From: Lachnospiraceae bacterium
GTDB lineage: Bacteria; Bacillota; Clostridia; Lachnospirales; Lachnospiraceae
NCBI GenBank assembly: GCA_910574185.1
Contig: CAJSZQ010000011.1
Span: 1-64,000, forward strand
Direction: 5' to 3'
DNA: 64,000 nucleotides
Made by a program: the position numbers and the translations under genes
Shown: positions 50,297-59,660 of the stretch, one piece after another
Layout: the number at the start of each line of letters is the position of its first letter
How positions within the stretch are numbered: the first letter of the stretch is position 1
Notes under the pieces: model-generated
The model's input: only the letters and a program-made list of their open reading frames with translations
Database searches by the model: none
What the model was told of the DNA's origin: nothing

Positions 50297-50962
50297 ATGA
50301 GTATTTTAAGCACGACAAAACTGATTAAGAGATACGGCAAAGAGCCAAATATTGTAAATGCCTTAAACGGGGTGGACCTTACCATTGAGCAGGGAGAATT
50401 TGCCGCTATTATCGGCACTTCTGGCAGTGGAAAATCTACGTTATTGAACATGTTGGGAGGGCTGGATAAGCCGACCTCCGGCAGTGTGAAGGTGGATAAT
50501 TATGAGCTTGGAAAGCTTAATGACGAGGACTTGACGGTGTTCAGGAGACAACGGATTGGATTTATCTTCCAGAATTATAATCTGGTGCCTGTTCTGAATG
50601 TGTATGAGAACATAATCATGCCAATTCAGCTTGATGGGAAGAAACCGGATCAGAGATTCATCCATGAGATTGTATCCATGCTGGGATTAGAAAAGAAGCT
50701 TTATAATATGCCCAATACCCTGTCCGGCGGACAACAGCAGCGGGTGGCCATTGCAAGGGCCCTTGCCAGCAAACCGGCGATTATACTTGCGGACGAGCCC
50801 ACCGGGAACTTGGACAGCAGGACCAGCGACGAGGTAATCGAGCTGTTAAAGGCGTCCAGCCGAAAATTTGACCAGACGATTGTGATGATTACCCATAACC
50901 CGGAGATTGCCGCTCAGGCAGACCGGCGTATCCGTATTGAAGACGGCAATATCCATGAGTAG
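50297..50962 (+). CDS. ABC transporter ATP-binding protein (FtsE/LolD-type)
   Basis: A 221-residue ATPase. Walker A GTSGSGKST is at residues 40-48, the signature is LSGGQQQRVAIARAL and Walker B is IILADEPTGNLDS. It belongs to the class that powers FtsX-type permeases, and such a permease gene overlaps its 3' end. AAAAGGGGAA precedes the ATG. In Firmicutes, ATPase plus large FtsX permease pairs often serve antimicrobial-peptide resistance or lipid export; no kinase or regulator of the BceRS type is adjacent. Confidence 0.93.
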   Translation: MSILSTTKLIKRYGKEPNIVNALNGVDLTIEQGEFAAIIGTSGSGKSTLLNMLGGLDKPTSGSVKVDNYELGKLNDEDLTVFRRQRIGFIFQNYNLVPVLNVYENIIMPIQLDGKKPDQRFIHEIVSMLGLEKKLYNMPNTLSGGQQQRVAIARALASKPAIILADEPTGNLDSRTSDEVIELLKASSRKFDQTIVMITHNPEIAAQADRRIRIEDGNIHE

Positions 50963-50975
50963 GACGGTGGAAGAT

Positions 50976-53603
50976 ATGAGAGACACGAGAGATAAGGGCG
51001 GAACAAAAGATATGAACGGCAGGAAAGATGAGAGAGAGATGGAAGATATGGGCGGTGTAAAAGATATAAAAGAGCAGAAAAAGATTGTAAAGACGCTGAC
51101 AATCCGCAGTTTAAGGAAGAATAAAGGGCGGAATTTGGCGGCGATACTGGCGATTATTATGACGACGATGATGTTTACCACATTATTTACATTGGCGCAG
51201 AGCATGGGGAAGAATATGACGGAAATGTATCTCCACCAGTCGGGTTCAAAGGCCCATGCAAGCGGCAAGGGAATTACCGACGAGCAGGTAGAAAAGATTG
51301 TTTCTCATCCGGAGGTGAAGGCAGGCGGAAGAAGCATCGTAGCCGGATTGGCGGAGAATCTAAGCCTTGCCGGACGTCAGGTAGAAATACGTTACGGAGA
51401 CGAACAGTACGCGAGAGATGTTTTTGCATGGCCGGAGGAGGGAAGGATGCCGGAGAGCAGAGATGAGATTGCGCTGGATACGCTGGTGATAGAGAGGCTT
51501 GGAATCAGTCCTGAATTGGGGAAGGAAGTTACGCTGGAGTGGAAGCCGGATATGGGCTCAGAGGATAAGTCGTCGGATACTTTTACACTTTGCGGATACT
51601 GGGAGGGAAATTTATCTTCCTATGCAAGTATGGCCTGGGTCAGTGAGGATTTTGTGAGAGAAAAATGTGACGTTATCGGAGAGCCGGCGGACGGTCAGGC
51701 GTTGGGGCTTCAGATGATGGGAATTTCCTTTGCAGATACAAAGAATATTCAGGAGCAGGCAGACAGGGTGTTGTCGGACTGCAATCTGTCTGAACTGAAG
51801 TTTACGGAGAATTTAGCTTACATGGACGAGACGCAGCAGAGCATCCGAATGGAGACTCTTCCGATTTACGGCGGTATGATACTGGTATTTATTGCGGGAT
51901 ATTTGATTATTTATAATGTATTTCAGATTTCGGTAGCTTCTGATATCCAGTTTTATGGAAAATTAAAAACCCTTGGAATGACCAGGAAGCAGATTCGGAA
52001 GATGATTCTGGGACAGGGAGGATTTCTTTCTGTAATCGGAATCCCGGCAGGTTTGATTGCGGGATATCTGCTTGGAATTGTGCTGGTTCCGGTTCTGATG
52101 TCCAGGACAGAGGATGCTCTGGTTTCTGCAAATCCGATTATCTTCGCAGGCGCCGGATTGTTTGCCCTTTGTACGGTAATGATTTCTTGCCTGCTGCCTG
52201 CACGCCTGGCCGGGAGGGTATCTCCGGTGGAGGCTCTCCGCTATACGGATACGGATGCCGGTGGAAAGAAAAAAATGAAAAAAAGCACAAACGGCGCTAC
52301 CTTGCAGGGAATGGCATGGGCCAATCTCTGGAGGAACAGGAAGAGAACCATTTTAGTAATCAGTTCCCTTACATTAGGACTGGTGCTGATGAGCTTCTTC
52401 TATGCGAAAAATGCAAGTTTTGATGTGGAGAAATATCTGGTGGAGCTTGCGGTGGCAGACTATCAGATTGACGACGCGACCAACAGCCGGGTAAGCGGAT
52501 ACGACTCCCAGAGTCAGACTATCAGCTCGGAACTGATGGCAGATATTGCCTCTTTAGAGGGATTAGAAGGGACAGGACGTCTGTATTCCAGTGAAACCAG
52601 CCAGGTTCTTAGCGTTCAGGCAAGAGAGAATCTTGAGAGTTTCTATGACAGAGAGAATCTGGAAAATTTTGAATCGGATTATCCTGATTTTCCCAGTTGG
52701 AAACAAGGGTTTGACGCCGCCGTTCGGGGTGAAGAAACGATACACACCATTTATGGGGCGGACGGGATTATCTTAGACGCGGCGGCAGGGGATGCGTATG
52801 TTCTTACGGGAACCTACGATGCGGACAAATTCGCGACGGGAGAATATGCCCTTGCCATCGGACCTTCGGTAAATCCGCAGGAACTGCTCCCTACCTATTC
52901 GGTGGGAGAAAAGGTTGCGATAGAAAATCGGGAATTTACAATTATGGCGGTACTTTCGCCCTTATATCCCATGACAAATGGGATGAGCCCGGCGTTTGAC
53001 ATGCCGCTTATTATCCCGGCGGATGTTTATACCGAACTGTGGCCGGACAGCAATTTAAGAAAATACTATTTTAATGTGACGGACGAAAATATGGATGAAG
53101 CTGGCGGGATGCTGCGTGAGTATCAGCAGACAAAGGCTATAGGAATGAGTATTACAGACCGTCAATCCATGATTGAACAGTATGAGGCAGAAACCCGTTC
53201 CTCAGCAGTTATCGGCTATGCAATCAGCGTGGTAGTTGCGCTGGTAGGAGTTTTGAATTTTGTGAACAGTATGGTGACGGCAATCATTTCCCGGAAAAAA
53301 GAATTTGCCATGATTCAAAGCGTTGGGATGACGAAGAGGCAGCTTAGACGGATGCTTACCTTCGAGGGTTTTGATTACGCGGGAATTACGCTGGTTATTT
53401 CCTATATACTAAGCGCTTTTGTCGTAGGCGTTGTAGTACGGATAATTACAGAAGGAGGATATGCTTCGACATTTCATTTTACATTGCTTCCCCTTGTCAT
53501 ATGTACGCCGATTTTGATAGGGCTGGCTGTGCTGATACCATATATTTGCTTTAAAAACTTAGAGAAGCAGAGTGTTACAGAACGGCTGCGGATGACGGAT
53601 TAG
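50976..53603 (+). CDS. Large FtsX-family ABC transporter permease
   Basis: About 875 residues with two FtsX permease modules. Helices lie near residues 40-60, then three in the middle (about 295-460) with a second copy after about 460 and three at the C-terminus. Two extracytoplasmic domains lie between them. The start is uncertain: ATGs at 50955, 50976 and 51051 are all in frame, and GGTGGA precedes 50976. The first 40 residues are very rich in Asp, Glu, Lys and Arg. It is coupled to the ATPase gene. Repeat copy C starts 7 bases after its stop. Confidence 0.88.
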   Translation: MRDTRDKGGTKDMNGRKDEREMEDMGGVKDIKEQKKIVKTLTIRSLRKNKGRNLAAILAIIMTTMMFTTLFTLAQSMGKNMTEMYLHQSGSKAHASGKGITDEQVEKIVSHPEVKAGGRSIVAGLAENLSLAGRQVEIRYGDEQYARDVFAWPEEGRMPESRDEIALDTLVIERLGISPELGKEVTLEWKPDMGSEDKSSDTFTLCGYWEGNLSSYASMAWVSEDFVREKCDVIGEPADGQALGLQMMGISFADTKNIQEQADRVLSDCNLSELKFTENLAYMDETQQSIRMETLPIYGGMILVFIAGYLIIYNVFQISVASDIQFYGKLKTLGMTRKQIRKMILGQGGFLSVIGIPAGLIAGYLLGIVLVPVLMSRTEDALVSANPIIFAGAGLFALCTVMISCLLPARLAGRVSPVEALRYTDTDAGGKKKMKKSTNGATLQGMAWANLWRNRKRTILVISSLTLGLVLMSFFYAKNASFDVEKYLVELAVADYQIDDATNSRVSGYDSQSQTISSELMADIASLEGLEGTGRLYSSETSQVLSVQARENLESFYDRENLENFESDYPDFPSWKQGFDAAVRGEETIHTIYGADGIILDAAAGDAYVLTGTYDADKFATGEYALAIGPSVNPQELLPTYSVGEKVAIENREFTIMAVLSPLYPMTNGMSPAFDMPLIIPADVYTELWPDSNLRKYYFNVTDENMDEAGGMLREYQQTKAIGMSITDRQSMIEQYEAETRSSAVIGYAISVVVALVGVLNFVNSMVTAIISRKKEFAMIQSVGMTKRQLRRMLTFEGFDYAGITLVISYILSAFVVGVVVRIITEGGYASTFHFTLLPLVICTPILIGLAVLIPYICFKNLEKQSVTERLRMTD

Positions 53604-53610
53604 AGGCGGC

Positions 53611-53847
53611 GTTACAGCTCACACGCGCCTGCCGGACGCAGGTTGAATCAGGAGCAGGTCTCTGAGCAGACAATTCAGGAGTGCTTTTCATGAAATTGAA
53701 ATAGCAGCTTATGCAGACTTAGGCGCGAAGGCTTTCCTGAGCGGCTTAGTCTGCGTTAGCTGATAGTTCAATGGAATGTTACTTCGTCTGCTTAGAGACC
53801 TGCTCCTGATTCAACCCGCGTCCGGCAGGCGATGTGTGAACAGTAAC
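53611..53847 (+). repeat. Nested-hairpin dispersed repeat, copy C (full length)
   Basis: A 237-bp element in the orientation of copy B. Both outer ends are of the GCCTGCCGGACGC type and pair with each other, so this is the most complete palindrome of the family. The inner arm is GGTTGAATCAGGAGCAGGTC with GACCTGCTCCTGATTCAACC. It lies 7 bases after the permease stop. A small duplicated tail with GCATGTCTCTAAGCAGACGA (53850-53869) follows. Confidence 0.85.
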
Positions 53848-53954
53848 GAGCATGTCTCTAAGCAGACGATGCAGCACGCTCCAGGGTTGACTTTCGCTGG
53901 TATCTATGATAATATTGACTTCAATGGATAAAAGCGTTAAAGGGGTAAAGTAAA

Positions 53955-55589
53955 ATGCCGATTACAGAAATATTAGAAAAGAATTGCAGAAAGTACGGAG
54001 AGGATATCTGCCTGGTGGAGATTAATCCCCAGCAGCCGGAGGACAGGCGGATTACATGGAAGGAGTACGAGCTGATTGAGCCCACTCCTTTCGTACATTA
54101 CCGCAGGGAGATTACATGGAACGTATTTAATGAGAAGGCGAACCGTTTCGCGAATCTGCTGTTAAGCCGGGGGGTGAAGAAAGGAGATAAGGTGGCGATT
54201 CTGCTAATGAATTGTCTGGAGTGGCTGCCTATCTATTTTGGTATTTTAAAGACCGGCGCTCTGGCAGTGCCGCTGAATTTCCGGTATTCTGCCGAAGAGA
54301 TTGAATATTGCGTTAATTTGTCTGATACGGATGTGCTTGTATTTGGACCGGAGTTTATCGGGCGAGTGGAGGAGATTGCAGATTCCATTGTGAAGAATCG
54401 TCTGCTGTTCTTTGTGGGCGACGGATGTCCTTCTTTTGCAGAGAGTTATGTGCAGCAGACGGCGAATTGTTCCGGTTCCTCGCCGGATATTAAGCTGACA
54501 GACCAGGATAACGCGGCGATTTATTTCTCTTCTGGAACGACAGGATTTCCGAAGGCAATTTTACACAACCATGAAAGTCTGATGCATTCCTGCAAAGTAG
54601 AGCAGAATCATCATGGGCAGACAAGGGAAGATATTTTCCTGTGCATTCCTCCGCTGTATCATACGGGAGCTAAGATGCATTGGTTTGGAAGTTTTCTGAC
54701 TGGCTCGAAGGCAGTTCTTTTGAAAGGAACAAATCCAAAGTATATTATGGATGCCATTTCTCAGGAGAAATGTTCCATCGTGTGGCTGTTGGTTCCATGG
54801 GCGCAGGATATTTTAGACGCCATTGACAGGGGTGATATTCAGCTGAAGGATTATGAGCTTGACCAGTTAAGGCTGATGCACATCGGCGCCCAGCCGGTTC
54901 CGCCAAGTTTGATTAAGCGCTGGAAAGCATATTTTCCGCATCATCAGTATGACACCAATTATGGTCTGAGCGAATCTATCGGACCAGGCGCGGTACATCT
55001 TGGCGTAGAGAATATCCATAAAGTGGGAGCTATTGGTAAAGCCGGGTATGGGTGGAAGACCCGAATTGTGGATGAGAATGGAACTGACGTAGAGCCGGGG
55101 GGCGTGGGGGAACTGCTTCTTAAGGGTCCGGGCGTGATGACCTGCTATTACCATGATGAGGAGGCGACGAAAGAATCGCTGAAGGATGGATGGCTCTATA
55201 CGGGAGATATGGCGCAGGAGGATGAGGACGGATTTATCTTCCTGGTAGACAGGAAAAAGGATGTCATTATCAGCGGCGGTGAGAATCTGTATCCGGTACA
55301 GATTGAAGATTTCTTGCGCGCGCATAAGGCAATCAAGGACGTTGCGGTAATCGGCCTGCCGGATAAACGCTTGGGCGAGATTGCGGCGGCCGTTGTGGAG
55401 GTCAAAGAAGGCGCGGAGTGTACGCGGGAGGATTTGGAGCTGTTTTGTAAGAAGCTTCCCCGGTATAAGCGGCCGCATAAGTACATATTTGCAGAGGTGC
55501 CGAGAAATGCGACTGGTAAGATTGAGAAGCCGAAACTTCGTGAGATTTACTGTGGTAAACGGCTGGTAGAGATGCAGAATAAAGGATAA
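53955..55589 (+). CDS. AMP-forming acyl-CoA synthetase (fatty-acid/aryl-CoA ligase type)
   Basis: A 544-residue adenylate-forming enzyme. The P-loop reads AAIYFSSGTTGFPKAILHNH, followed by YGLSESIGP (A5), WLYTGDMAQEDEDGFIFLVDRKKD (A7-A8) and NATGKIEKPKLR (A10, with the catalytic Lys). It activates a carboxylic acid and joins it to coenzyme A. The acid cannot be deduced; short, aromatic or long-chain acids are all possible. The N-terminal region contains two similar short segments, RRITWKEY and RREITWNVF. It is transcribed alone and ends in a strong terminator. Confidence 0.9.
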   Translation: MPITEILEKNCRKYGEDICLVEINPQQPEDRRITWKEYELIEPTPFVHYRREITWNVFNEKANRFANLLLSRGVKKGDKVAILLMNCLEWLPIYFGILKTGALAVPLNFRYSAEEIEYCVNLSDTDVLVFGPEFIGRVEEIADSIVKNRLLFFVGDGCPSFAESYVQQTANCSGSSPDIKLTDQDNAAIYFSSGTTGFPKAILHNHESLMHSCKVEQNHHGQTREDIFLCIPPLYHTGAKMHWFGSFLTGSKAVLLKGTNPKYIMDAISQEKCSIVWLLVPWAQDILDAIDRGDIQLKDYELDQLRLMHIGAQPVPPSLIKRWKAYFPHHQYDTNYGLSESIGPGAVHLGVENIHKVGAIGKAGYGWKTRIVDENGTDVEPGGVGELLLKGPGVMTCYYHDEEATKESLKDGWLYTGDMAQEDEDGFIFLVDRKKDVIISGGENLYPVQIEDFLRAHKAIKDVAVIGLPDKRLGEIAAAVVEVKEGAECTREDLELFCKKLPRYKRPHKYIFAEVPRNATGKIEKPKLREIYCGKRLVEMQNKG

Positions 55590-55592
55590 ATG

Positions 55593-55638
55593 AATAAGAC
55601 ATATCAGACCGTCTGTAATCTGATATGTCTTATTTTTA
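55593..55638. terminator. Strong terminator behind the acyl-CoA synthetase
   Basis: A 16-bp perfect stem (AATAAGACATATCAGA with TCTGATATGTCTTATT) and a T run. It also lies in front of the convergent aldolase gene, so it can act in both directions. Confidence 0.88.
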
Positions 55639-55740
55639 TCATTTCTTTCGCTTTTCTCAAGACACAAACAAGCGTCCCAAAATCCATTTTATGGAAATAC
55701 AGTCAAGAAATGCAGATTGCGCCGCTGGGTTGGAGGGGAG

Positions 55741-56580
55741 CTAAATATTAGCAAAAATTTTCATATATTTCTGAACGACTTCTGAAACATACTGCATCTG
55801 ATTCAATGCGACTACCGACAGGTGCGGATTCTCTTTTTCCAGAAGCGCTCTGGTGTGTTGTACGGTGTAATCGGAGATTTCGGTATTCACATTAATCTTT
55901 GCAATACCATTTGAGATACATTCTTTAACCTTCGCTTCCGGAGTACCGCTTCCGCCATGAAGTACCAGCGGCATACACAGTTTTTCGTTGATTGTCTGAA
56001 GAATATCTGTGCGGATATTTGACGTACCTTTGTATAGACCATGTACGGTGCCGATGGAAACAGCCAGAGCGTCTACGCCGGTTTTGCCCACAAATTCTTT
56101 AGCGGCATCCGGATTGGTATACACCTCTATGTCGTCGGCAGACCCTTCGTGCGAAGATTCCCCGGCGGCGAGACTTCCCAGCTCAGCCTCAACACTGACG
56201 CCGCTTGCGTGGGCAACTTTACAGATATGCTCTGTGTTGGCGGCATTTTCCTCAAAGGGAAGTGCAGAACCGTCGTACATTACAGAGGTGAATCCAGCGC
56301 GGATTGCCTGGTAGATAATTTCCATATTATCGCAGTGGTCAAGGTGAAGGCATACATCCGTTTTGAAGGCGGCGGCAGAAGCGGCTGTGATTGCCTTGAC
56401 TTCGTCGAAAGACATGTTGGACAGATATTTTTTTCCAAATGATACGATGACCGGAGTGTTCATTTGTTCCGCGGCCTGCAGGATGCCCTTTAAAGTTTCG
56501 TAGTTATAAAAATTGAATGAACCAATTGCCTTTTTTTGCTCATAGGCAGTCTGAAGCATAGAATTGAAATTAGTAAGCAT
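55741..56580 (-). CDS. Class II ketose-bisphosphate (fructose-bisphosphate-type) aldolase
   Basis: A 279-residue zinc aldolase. HLDHCDN near residues 80-86 provides metal-binding His, VEAELG is a catalytic segment, and PLVLHGGSGTP near 206 and ININTE segments bind phosphate. The size and sequence are typical of the GatY/KbaY/FbaA group, so the substrate could be fructose-, tagatose- or a related bisphosphate. I chose the start at 56580 because GGGAGGAAA lies 7 bases upstream on the minus strand; the frame extends to 56595. No sugar operon is adjacent. Confidence 0.9.
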   Translation of the reverse strand: MLTNFNSMLQTAYEQKKAIGSFNFYNYETLKGILQAAEQMNTPVIVSFGKKYLSNMSFDEVKAITAASAAAFKTDVCLHLDHCDNMEIIYQAIRAGFTSVMYDGSALPFEENAANTEHICKVAHASGVSVEAELGSLAAGESSHEGSADDIEVYTNPDAAKEFVGKTGVDALAVSIGTVHGLYKGTSNIRTDILQTINEKLCMPLVLHGGSGTPEAKVKECISNGIAKINVNTEISDYTVQHTRALLEKENPHLSVVALNQMQYVSEVVQKYMKIFANI

Positions 56581-56661
56581 TGTATTTCCTCCCATAAATA
56601 TATAATCCTTTTATACTACTTTTTAAAATATAATAAAAATAGAAGAAATTCAATGAAAATC

Positions 56662-56689
56662 TTGTAATTACTGAATAATGTGCTACAAT
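56662..56689 (+). promoter_or_regulatory. Putative promoter of yaaA
   Basis: TTGTAA at 56662-56667, a 16-base spacer and TACAAT at 56684-56689, 66 bases upstream of the start codon. Confidence 0.5.
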
Positions 56690-56754
56690 AATAGTAATTA
56701 TTATTAATTTGAAACAGATATGAAATTAAAAGGAGGCAAGAAGAGGTTATCGCT

Positions 56755-57495
56755 ATGAAGATTATTATATCCCCTGCGAAAAAGATGAATATCAATACCG
56801 ACGTCTTTCCAGTAAAGCGTCTCCCTGATTTTTTGGAAGAAGCTAAGATATTGTGCGGCGAGATTCAGAAGTTGTCTTTTGAGGAGGCGAAAGAATTATG
56901 GCGGTGCAATGATAAGCTTGCAGAGCTGAACTACAGGCGGTTTCAGGATATGGAGCTGGAAAAGTGTCTTACCCCGGCAATCCTTGCATATGAAGGGCTG
57001 CAGTATCAGCATATGGCTCCAGAAGTGTTTAGCGGGGAGGCTTGCGAATACATAGACGCGCATTTGCGAATCCTATCCGGTTTTTACGGGGCGCTGGGAC
57101 CTTTTGACGGCGTAACGCCTTACCGTCTGGAAATGCAGGCGAAGCTGTCTGTAAATGGAAAGACGGATTTATATGATTACTGGGGTAATAGGTTGTATAA
57201 GGCAGTTTCTGATGAGGAACATATCATCTTCAATCTTGCTTCCAAAGAATATTCGCGGGTGATTCAGAAATATTTAAGTCCGAAAGACCATTTTATAACG
57301 GTAGAGTTTGGGGAGCTGGATGCGGGAAAGGTGAGGCAGAAGGGAACGTTTGCGAAGATGGCAAGGGGCGAGATGGTACGGTTTATGGCGGAAAATCAGG
57401 TGCATAACAGAGAAGAGCTTCAAGAATTTCATGGGCTTGGATTAACGTACAGCGAGAAATTGTCAGAAGCGGACAGGATGGTATTTTTACGATAG
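56755..57495 (+). CDS. yaaA: YaaA-family peroxide stress protein
   Basis: A 246-residue DUF328/UPF0246 protein. It starts MKIIISPAKKMN and contains AILAYEGLQYQHM, ILSGFYGALGPFDGVTPYRLEMQ and LASKEYSRVI, the conserved blocks of the family. In Escherichia coli YaaA lowers intracellular iron damage during peroxide stress and binds DNA. The same role in this anaerobe is inferred. GAGG precedes the ATG. Confidence 0.93.
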   Translation: MKIIISPAKKMNINTDVFPVKRLPDFLEEAKILCGEIQKLSFEEAKELWRCNDKLAELNYRRFQDMELEKCLTPAILAYEGLQYQHMAPEVFSGEACEYIDAHLRILSGFYGALGPFDGVTPYRLEMQAKLSVNGKTDLYDYWGNRLYKAVSDEEHIIFNLASKEYSRVIQKYLSPKDHFITVEFGELDAGKVRQKGTFAKMARGEMVRFMAENQVHNREELQEFHGLGLTYSEKLSEADRMVFLR

Positions 57496-57587
57496 AGTCT
57501 GGATTTGAACAGACTGCTCATGCTGAATATAGAGTGGTAAAGTCTTATAATGATTTGAGAAAGACTTAAACTGGCGGACTTAAAACA

Positions 57588-58601
57588 GTGGAAGATAAGA
57601 GGTATGCAATCGTTATGGCAAGAGGTGCGAATGGAAAGTTAAAGTTATTGTATTTGCAGAAAATCCTTCTGGAACGAACAGACGAGGAGCATGGCATGAC
57701 AATGCCGGAAATCGTGAGAGCGCTGGAAGAATACGGGATTTCTGCAGAGCGGAAAAGTCTGTACGGAGATATTGAGACGCTTTTGAATTACGGCATGGAT
57801 ATTATCGGAGAGCAGGACGGAAAGCATTATCGTTATCGTGTAGCCAGTCGTGAATTTGAATTGCCTGAGTTAAAGCTGCTGGTGGACGCAGTGCAATCCT
57901 CGAAATTTATAACAGAGCGAAAATCAACCGAGCTAATTCGGAAGCTGGAGAACTTGAGCAGCAGGTATGAAGCAAAGAAGCTGCAGCGTCAGGTTTATGT
58001 GTCGGGCAGGATTAAGACCATGAATGAGAGCATCTATTATAATGTGGATGAGATTCAGAATGCAATCGCTGGCAATGAGAAGATTCGGTTTCAATATTTT
58101 CAGTGGAATGTGAAGAAAGAAATGGAGCTCAGGCGCGGCGGCAAATTTTACTGTATCAGCCCGTGGGGCGTGTCCTGGGACAACGAGAATTATTATATGA
58201 TCGGCTATGACAGCGACGCAGAGCTGATGAAGTATTACCGGATAGATAAGATGGTAAAATTATCCGTTGTAGAAGAAAAGCGAGACGGGAAAAAAGCGTT
58301 TCAGGAAATGGATTTGGCGGCGTTGTCCCAGAAGACGTTCAGTATGTTTGCCGGGGAAGAGCAGTATGTCAAGCTGGAGATTGTAAATGAGATGGCTGGT
58401 ATTGTGATTGATCGGTTTGGCAGGGATATTTCACTGATTAAAAAGGATGAGGGGCATTTTACAATAAATGTAAAGGTTGCAGTCAGCAGACAGTTTCTGG
58501 CATGGGTGATTTCGCTGGGCGACGGCGTACGGATACTCGGACCGGAAGAGGTGCGGCGGCAGATGAAAAAAGAGGCTGAACGTCTGATGCAAATATATTA
58601 A
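57588..58601 (+). CDS. WYL-domain transcriptional regulator
   Basis: A 337-residue regulator with an N-terminal HTH_11-type winged helix (KLLYLQKILLERT, then TMPEIVRALEEYGISAERKSLYGDIETL) and a WYL domain (YCISPWGVSWDNENYYMIGYDSDAELMKYYRIDKM), followed by the WCX C-terminal part. WYL proteins bind small ligands or nucleic acid and control DNA-damage or defence genes in several bacteria. The GTG start at 57588 has only a weak ribosome site. The gene stands alone. Confidence 0.9.
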   Translation: MEDKRYAIVMARGANGKLKLLYLQKILLERTDEEHGMTMPEIVRALEEYGISAERKSLYGDIETLLNYGMDIIGEQDGKHYRYRVASREFELPELKLLVDAVQSSKFITERKSTELIRKLENLSSRYEAKKLQRQVYVSGRIKTMNESIYYNVDEIQNAIAGNEKIRFQYFQWNVKKEMELRRGGKFYCISPWGVSWDNENYYMIGYDSDAELMKYYRIDKMVKLSVVEEKRDGKKAFQEMDLAALSQKTFSMFAGEEQYVKLEIVNEMAGIVIDRFGRDISLIKKDEGHFTINVKVAVSRQFLAWVISLGDGVRILGPEEVRRQMKKEAERLMQIY

Positions 58602-58610
58602 AAATACCGC

Positions 58611-58639
58611 TTTACTTTACTATGCTACTATGCTACAAT
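58611..58639 (+). promoter_or_regulatory. Putative promoter of the amino-acid ABC operon
   Basis: TTTACT at 58611-58616, a 17-base spacer and TACAAT at 58634-58639, inside a short CTACTATG direct-repeat tract, 40 bases upstream of the start. Confidence 0.45.
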
Positions 58640-58678
58640 ACTACTTGGCTACTAGAGTGAAATGTGGAGGAGACGGTT

Positions 58679-59494
58679 ATGAAGAAGAAAATAGTTGCAT
58701 TTATGTTGTGCCTGACGATGGTACTTTCCATGACGGCCTGCGGCGGAAGTGATTCTGAGGAGAAGAAGGATGCGAAGGATAATACAGAAGCAGGCGAATC
58801 GGGAAGCGATGTAGATTACATCAAGGATAAGGGAACACTGGTAATCGGTATTACCGAGTTTGAGCCTATGGATTACAAAGATGATTCTGGCGAGTGGGTT
58901 GGTTTTGACGCGGACATGGCGAAGCTGGTTGCGGAAGAATTAGGCGTTGAGGCTGAATTTGTAGTGATTGACTGGGATACTAAGATTATGGAATTGGATT
59001 CTAAGAACATTGATGTTGTATGGAATGGTATGACTCTGACGTCAGAGGTTACTTCCGCTATGGAGTGTACGAATGCATATTGCAACAATGCGCAGGTAGT
59101 TGTGGTACCCGGAGATAAAAAGGACGCAGATTTAGCGGGACTTACCTTTGCAGTTGAGGCGGGCTCTGCCGGAGAGGCTGCTGCCAGTGACAAGGAGTAT
59201 AATATGAATGCTGTTGCATCTCAGGCGGACGCATTGATGGAAGTTGCTTCCGGAACTTCGGATGCAGCAATCATTGATCTTTTGATGGCGGGAGCCATGA
59301 TTGGTGAGGGTACCAGTTATGAAGATTTAATTCATACCGAGGAACTTACGACTGAGGAGTATGGCGTAGGATGCCGCAAGGGTTCTGATTTGGCCGAGTT
59401 TATTAACGGAATATTTGAGACGACTTACGGGGACGGGCGCATGATGGAGATTGCGGAAACCTACGGTGTTCAGGAGGCTATTGTAGAGCAGTAA
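58679..59494 (+). CDS. Polar amino-acid ABC transporter substrate-binding lipoprotein
   Basis: A 271-residue lipoprotein: a signal peptide with the lipobox LSMTAC, Cys21 being the lipidation site, then a Ser/Asp/Glu-rich linker and a family 3 solute-binding domain (GTLVIGITEFEPMDYKDDSGEWVGFDADMAKLVAEELG, and VVWNGMTLTSEV). It should capture a polar amino acid outside the membrane and deliver it to the permease and ATPase that follow. The ATG at 58679 follows GGAGGAG. The specific amino acid is not readable. Confidence 0.93.
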   Translation: MKKKIVAFMLCLTMVLSMTACGGSDSEEKKDAKDNTEAGESGSDVDYIKDKGTLVIGITEFEPMDYKDDSGEWVGFDADMAKLVAEELGVEAEFVVIDWDTKIMELDSKNIDVVWNGMTLTSEVTSAMECTNAYCNNAQVVVVPGDKKDADLAGLTFAVEAGSAGEAAASDKEYNMNAVASQADALMEVASGTSDAAIIDLLMAGAMIGEGTSYEDLIHTEELTTEEYGVGCRKGSDLAEFINGIFETTYGDGRMMEIAETYGVQEAIVEQ

Positions 59495-59495
59495 G

Positions 59496-59560
59496 TAAGA
59501 CGAAAAAGAGAGTGAGAGTCAGGCAGAGGGCAGGAAGCCCTCTGCTTTGTGCACGTCTTA
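59496..59560 (+). promoter_or_regulatory. Intercistronic hairpin between binding protein and permease
   Basis: An 8-bp stem GCAGAGGG/CCCTCTGC (59523-59545) with TTTG behind it is enclosed by a second pairing TAAGACG/CGTCTTA (59496-59502 and 59554-59560). Such structures often stabilise or partly terminate the message so that more binding protein than permease is made. Confidence 0.5.
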
Positions 59561-59660
59561 CGGTACTTGCAGGAAAGAAAGGGCACATCCGAGGCGGATA
59601 TGAGGCACGCACTCTAAGTTGGGTATAGGGTATGTTATTTTGTGAGAGAGGGAACTAAGG

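Noticed and set aside
53955-55589. Bile-acid CoA ligase (BaiB)
   Set aside because: The sequence as I remember BaiB does not match beyond the general ligase motifs, and no other bai genes are adjacent.
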